Assembly: GCF_018614055.1 (NCBI RefSeq)
Contig: NZ_JAGGPB010000021.1
Coordinates: forward strand, 1-64,000
Length of the DNA stretch: 64,000 nt
Source: Streptomyces sp. ISL-98
GTDB lineage: Bacteria > Actinomycetota > Actinomycetes > Streptomycetales > Streptomycetaceae
Reading direction: 5' to 3'
This document shows, piece by piece, positions 60,835-64,000 of this stretch. The notes below the pieces were generated by a model that worked only from the letters and a program-made list of their open reading frames with translations, searched no databases and was not told the origin of the DNA. Every line of letters begins with the position of its first letter. Position 1 is the first letter of the stretch. The translations under genes were made by a program, and so were the position numbers.

Positions 60835-63087
60835 TCAGACGAGGCGGACCGGCTTCTCCGGACGTACGCCGACGGAAGCGAGCCAGGAGCGGAGCGGCTC
60901 CGCGTCGCCGTCCTCGACGAGGCTCAGGACGCGGCCGCCGAGGTCGGCACGGCGTTCGCCGTCGATCAGGAGGGCGGGGCCGTCGAGCCAGTCCAGGCCG
61001 GGCGCCGCTCCGGCGGTGTCGACGGCGGCGCAGCAGACCATGGCGGTGACGTGATCGGCGAGCAGCTCGCGCCCCGTGCGGGGCGGCTGGAGCGGGAAGA
61101 GCGGGAGGGGCCCGGTGTCCCAAAGATCGTCGTCCCCGAGCCCGTGCGGTACGGGCGCCGGGGCAGCGGCCTCTTCCCGCGCCACCTCGGCACTGATCCC
61201 AGCAGCAAGCGCGTCGCCCGCGTGGCGGGGGTCTGCGGGGTGGCCGGGGTGGGGCTTGTTGGGGTGGGCTGGGGCGCCGGTGTGGCGGGGGTCGCCGGTG
61301 TGGTCATCGCCGGTGACGTCTGTGGCTCCGGTACGGGCCGGGTCGCCGGTCCCGGCCGTCGCGCTCTCCTGACCCGAGGCGCTGGTGCGGGCGAGGTCGT
61401 CGGTCCCGGCGCCCGCTCGGCCCGGGTCACCGGTGGGTCCTGCGTCGCTGGTGCGCCCGGGGTCGCCGGTGTGGTCATCGCCGGTGGCGTCTGTGGCTCC
61501 GGTACGGGCCGGGCCGCCGGTCCCGGCCGTCGCGCTCTCTTGACCCGAGGCGCTGGTGTCGGCGGGGTCGTCGGTCCCGGCGCTCGCTCGGCCCGGGTCA
61601 CCACCCGGGGCGGCGGTCCGTTCTGCTTTGCCGGTGCGCCCAGGGTCGCCGGTGTGGTCATCGCCCGTGGCGTCTTGCCCCAGTTCGGCGGTCCCGGCCG
61701 TGGCGTCCGTCGAGCCGGTGTCGCCAGTACGGTCTGTGCCGTCCGGGGAGCGCGTGCCGTCGGCCGCGTGACCCGTCTCGCCCGTGGCGCCGTCGTGCGC
61801 GGACAGGTGGTCCATTACGCGGGCCAGCGTCGGGCCCACGCGGTCGGTGGAGCCGGGTGAGCGGCGTACGCCCATCTTGTCCAGGACTCGGTGCAGCCGG
61901 GCTGCGTCCGCGCGCCACTTCCGGTCGACGACCTCTTCCGGGTACTGCTGCCAGTCCACCGGCGACCAGTCCGGCCCCGGCTCCGCGGGCCCCCCGTGGA
62001 ACAGGCGAGCGGCGAGCAGGGACACGGCCTCGTCCACCGCACCCGGCTCTTCGAGCAGATCGCACGCGGGGCGCTCACCCAGACGGGAGGTGAAGCCCTC
62101 GGCGAGGCGGTCGCGCCGCGAGAGTTCCGTGAGCGCGGAGACCACGCCCACATCCAGGCGGGACGGCCAGCGGCCCATGCGCCACGCGGGCAGCGCGACC
62201 CGGGTCATCAGCCGGTCCCAGCCCGCGTACGCGAGGCCGACCTGCTCCTGGGCGACGATCCGCAGCCCGTAGTCCACAGCTTGTGCGCGCTCGGACGCGG
62301 TGGTCGCGACACCCCGCTCCATCTCCGCGGCGTGCACCCGGCAGCTGCGCAGCAGCAACCGCGCGACCCAGCCGAGGAAACGCAGCGGGATCCGGCGAAC
62401 CGGACCGAGCCCGGGCCTGGAGGCAACCGCCACCGCCGCGTCCAGGCCACGCACGAAGCGGCGGGCGGCGGCTATGTCGGGGTGCGCGGAGGGGCCCGTA
62501 CCGGCGACGACCGGGGCGAGCACCGCGCGCAGCTCGGCCACCCGCATCCACCACAGGAAGGGCGAGCCGATGACCAGCACCGGAGCGGCGACCCGGCGCC
62601 GCCCGGCGTCCGGTATCGGCGTGGACGCAGAGGCGGAGGCAGAAGCGGACGTGGAAGCTGACGCGGCCGCCGCCGGATGCGTGCGGTCCTCCAGCCAGCT
62701 GTCGCAGTCGGGGGTGAGCGCTATCGCGGACGGCGCCGGCACCTCCAGGCGGTCCGCCAGGTCCCGTACGAGCCGGTAGAGATCGGGGGCGGATTCCTCG
62801 GCGACCTCCACCGTGGGACTGACGGCGGGCCTCGCCCGTACGATCACGGCCGCGACGGCTGCGGCCACCAGCAGCACCACCACGGCGCACACAGTCACCG
62901 CCCAGCGCGCCGCTTCCCAGCCCCCTCCGCCGAAGTGCCCCGTGGCGCCGCCCGCGAGCAGCACGACGGCGACAGCCGCAGGCAGCAGGGCGACAGCCAG
63001 CGCTCTGCTGCGAATGCGCAGCACAGCGAGAGCCCTGGAACGCGCGGACTGCGCGCCCATCTCCATTCCCGTACCGGTACCGGACAC
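60835..63087 (-). CDS. Large membrane protein with degenerate M48-type domain and tandem repeats
   Basis: 750 residues. Two transmembrane helices (about 30-50 and 62-85) precede a domain resembling M48 peptidases (PDLYRLVRDLADRLEVPAP; LVIGSPFLWWMRVAELRAVLAPVVAG), but the HExxH expected after ELRAVLA is PVVAG, so catalysis is not possible. A Gly/Thr/Asp-rich stretch (about 435-620) contains two copies of a near-60-residue repeat (ATGDDHTGDPGRT ... SASGQESATAGTG) plus a partial one. The C-terminal about 100 residues look folded (LLADHVTAMVCCAAVDTAG). Unknown function. Confidence 0.75.
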   Translation of the reverse strand: MSGTGTGMEMGAQSARSRALAVLRIRSRALAVALLPAAVAVVLLAGGATGHFGGGGWEAARWAVTVCAVVVLLVAAAVAAVIVRARPAVSPTVEVAEESAPDLYRLVRDLADRLEVPAPSAIALTPDCDSWLEDRTHPAAAASASTSASASASASTPIPDAGRRRVAAPVLVIGSPFLWWMRVAELRAVLAPVVAGTGPSAHPDIAAARRFVRGLDAAVAVASRPGLGPVRRIPLRFLGWVARLLLRSCRVHAAEMERGVATTASERAQAVDYGLRIVAQEQVGLAYAGWDRLMTRVALPAWRMGRWPSRLDVGVVSALTELSRRDRLAEGFTSRLGERPACDLLEEPGAVDEAVSLLAARLFHGGPAEPGPDWSPVDWQQYPEEVVDRKWRADAARLHRVLDKMGVRRSPGSTDRVGPTLARVMDHLSAHDGATGETGHAADGTRSPDGTDRTGDTGSTDATAGTAELGQDATGDDHTGDPGRTGKAERTAAPGGDPGRASAGTDDPADTSASGQESATAGTGGPARTGATDATGDDHTGDPGRTSDAGPTGDPGRAGAGTDDLARTSASGQESATAGTGDPARTGATDVTGDDHTGDPRHTGAPAHPNKPHPGHPADPRHAGDALAAGISAEVAREEAAAPAPVPHGLGDDDLWDTGPLPLFPLQPPRTGRELLADHVTAMVCCAAVDTAGAAPGLDWLDGPALLIDGERRADLGGRVLSLVEDGDAEPLRSWLASVGVRPEKPVRLV
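61240..61690 (-). repeat. Coding tandem repeats of about 180 bp
   Basis: DNA behind the repeats in the large membrane protein. The blocks containing GGTGTGGTCATCGCC recur at about 61290, 61471 and 61650, at a period of about 180 bp with few differences. Copy number could vary between strains. Confidence 0.75.
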
Positions 63088-63376
63088 GGCCGGACGTCAC
63101 CCCCTTCGCCCTGCGACGGCTTTGCTCACTCCCCCACTGTGGCACCCACCACTGACATCGCAATGTCGGTGGGCCAAGTGCCGGAACGCTTGCGCCGCAC
63201 CCTAGTTGGGGCTGCGGCGGCCGTCAGCCGGATGGCCCAGCGGTCACTCGATGGAATGGCTTTGGCTAAAGGTGCTGACGCCGTCGGGCATCGGACTCAG
63301 GTCGGGCTCAGGGTCGGACTCAGGTAGACACCGGTCGGACACCGGACACTCATCGGCCGGTGTCCGGTCCAGAGGC
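63088..63376. other. Gap between purD and the large membrane protein gene
   Basis: 289 bp without a gene. It contains the start region of the membrane protein gene on the minus strand, three short CGGACTCAGG/CGGGCTCAGG direct repeats (about 63292-63325), and the purD terminator. Confidence 0.5.
63337..63365 (-). terminator. Likely terminator of purD
   Basis: GGACACCGG / CCGGTGTCC, 9 bp with 11-nt loop, 11 nt past the purD stop. No T tract, typical of GC-rich genomes. Confidence 0.65.
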
Positions 63377-64000
63377 TCAGGCCTCGGACGCCGCCTTCTG
63401 GGCGATGTCCGTACGGTGCTGCGACCCGTCGAGCCGGATCCTGGCCACCGCGGCGTACGCCCGCTCGCGCGCCTGCGCCAGATCGGATCCCGTCGCGGTC
63501 ACCGACAGCACACGCCCGCCCGCGCTCACAACGGCGTCGCCCTCCCGCTTGGTACCCGCGTGCAGGACGTACGCATGGGGCGCATCCTGGACCGCCACGT
63601 CGCCGAGGCCCTCGATCGGGTCGCCCGTGCGCGGCGTCTCGGGGTAGTTGTGCGAGGCGATGACGACGGTCACGGCCGCGTCGTCGCGCCAGTTCAGCGG
63701 CGGCTCGGCATCGAGCGTGCCGTTGGCGGCGTTGAGCAGGACGCTCAGCAGCGGGGTCTTGAGGCGGGCCAGGACCACCTGGGTCTCCGGGTCGCCGAAC
63801 CGGGCGTTGAACTCGATGACCCGTACGCCGCGCGAGGTGATGGCCAGGCCCGCGTACAGCAGCCCGGAGAAGGGCGTGCCGCGGCGGCGCAGCTCGTCGA
63901 CGGTCGGCTGGAGGACGGTCGCCATGACCTCGTCGACCAGCTTGGGGTCGGCCCACGGCAGCGGGGAGTACGCGCCCATGCCGCCGGTGTTCGGGCCTTC
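63377..64000 (-). CDS. purD: Phosphoribosylamine-glycine ligase, C-terminal part (cut by the window)
   Basis: The visible 208 residues are the C-terminal half of GAR synthetase: EGPNTGGMGAYSPLPW at the cut edge, then GLLYAGLAITSRGVRVIEFNARFGDPETQVV (two adjoining blocks) with the metal-binding E and N, and a C-terminal GRVLSVTATGSDLAQARERAY. Second step of purine synthesis. The N-terminus lies beyond position 64000. Confidence 0.96.
   Translation of the reverse strand, partial: EGPNTGGMGAYSPLPWADPKLVDEVMATVLQPTVDELRRRGTPFSGLLYAGLAITSRGVRVIEFNARFGDPETQVVLARLKTPLLSVLLNAANGTLDAEPPLNWRDDAAVTVVIASHNYPETPRTGDPIEGLGDVAVQDAPHAYVLHAGTKREGDAVVSAGGRVLSVTATGSDLAQARERAYAAVARIRLDGSQHRTDIAQKAASEA

Overview
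The window is a high-GC actinobacterial chromosome segment, almost certainly Streptomyces. The evidence is the codon bias, frequent GTG/TTG and leaderless starts, and marker genes: bldC, lsr2, an NsdA-type regulator, a leucine-type valine dehydrogenase, DUF3073, DUF6274, DUF5988 and two SpoIIE-type phosphatases. From memory, the gene order (purD-purC-lsr2-purSQL-purF-purM-vdh-bldC-hrpA ... trmB ... MarR) is that of the core chromosome of model Streptomyces such as S. coelicolor. No insertion sequence, prophage or CRISPR array is visible.

Layout. 1-480: tandem promoters and transcribed leader of an rRNA operon reading left off the window. 510-13.5 kb: MarR/MFS pair, PAS-SpoIIE-ATPase phosphatase, type II NADH dehydrogenase, TetR, a membrane-anchored sigma factor fused to a zinc-finger anti-sigma motif and an NPCBM domain, an asparagine-synthetase-like protein with a broken ATP motif, and an NsdA-like regulator. 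13.6-24.8 kb: L-2-hydroxyglutarate oxidase, trmB, PrsW-type protease, a LytM peptidase behind a c-di-AMP riboswitch, DUF2332, a membrane SpoIIE phosphatase, a TipAL-type MerR gene with a self-overlapping operator, initiator tRNA-fMet, a lipoprotein and an SRPBCC protein. 25-33 kb: tRNA-Lys, secreted FG-GAP protein, DEAD-box helicase, lipoprotein, crcB pair, zincin, metallophosphoesterase. 33.2-36.4 kb: tRNA Glu-Asp-Phe, then a damaged tandem copy of the Asp-Phe part, then ccdA/dsbA. 36.4-44.8 kb: hrpA, tRNA-Asp plus another damaged Asp copy, DUF6274, bldC, vdh, DUF3073.

44.8-64 kb: de novo purine genes, purM-purF and the overlapping purS-purQ-purL operon, with purC and 5'-truncated purD further right (all minus strand). 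Between them lie lsr2, two tRNA-Gly genes (one with abnormal D and T arms), a META lipoprotein, an ABC transporter/DesKR-type two-component operon, a third tRNA-Gly, a dimethylformamidase-beta-like protein and a large membrane protein with a degenerate M48 peptidase site and internal tandem repeats. Together the purine genes cover PurS/Q/L, PurM, PurF, PurC and PurD, so most of the route from PRPP to SAICAR is encoded here.

Most unusual signals: (i) a 28-30 nt hairpin-forming insert replacing four bases in broken tRNA-Asp and tRNA-Phe copies at two loci; (ii) a tRNA-Gly(UCC) next to lsr2 lacking the G18G19 and TTC landmarks, reminiscent of peptidoglycan-dedicated tRNA-Gly of staphylococci; (iii) the sigma/anti-sigma/carbohydrate-binding fusion; (iv) a duplicated crcB translation start that creates a 13-codon coupling peptide.
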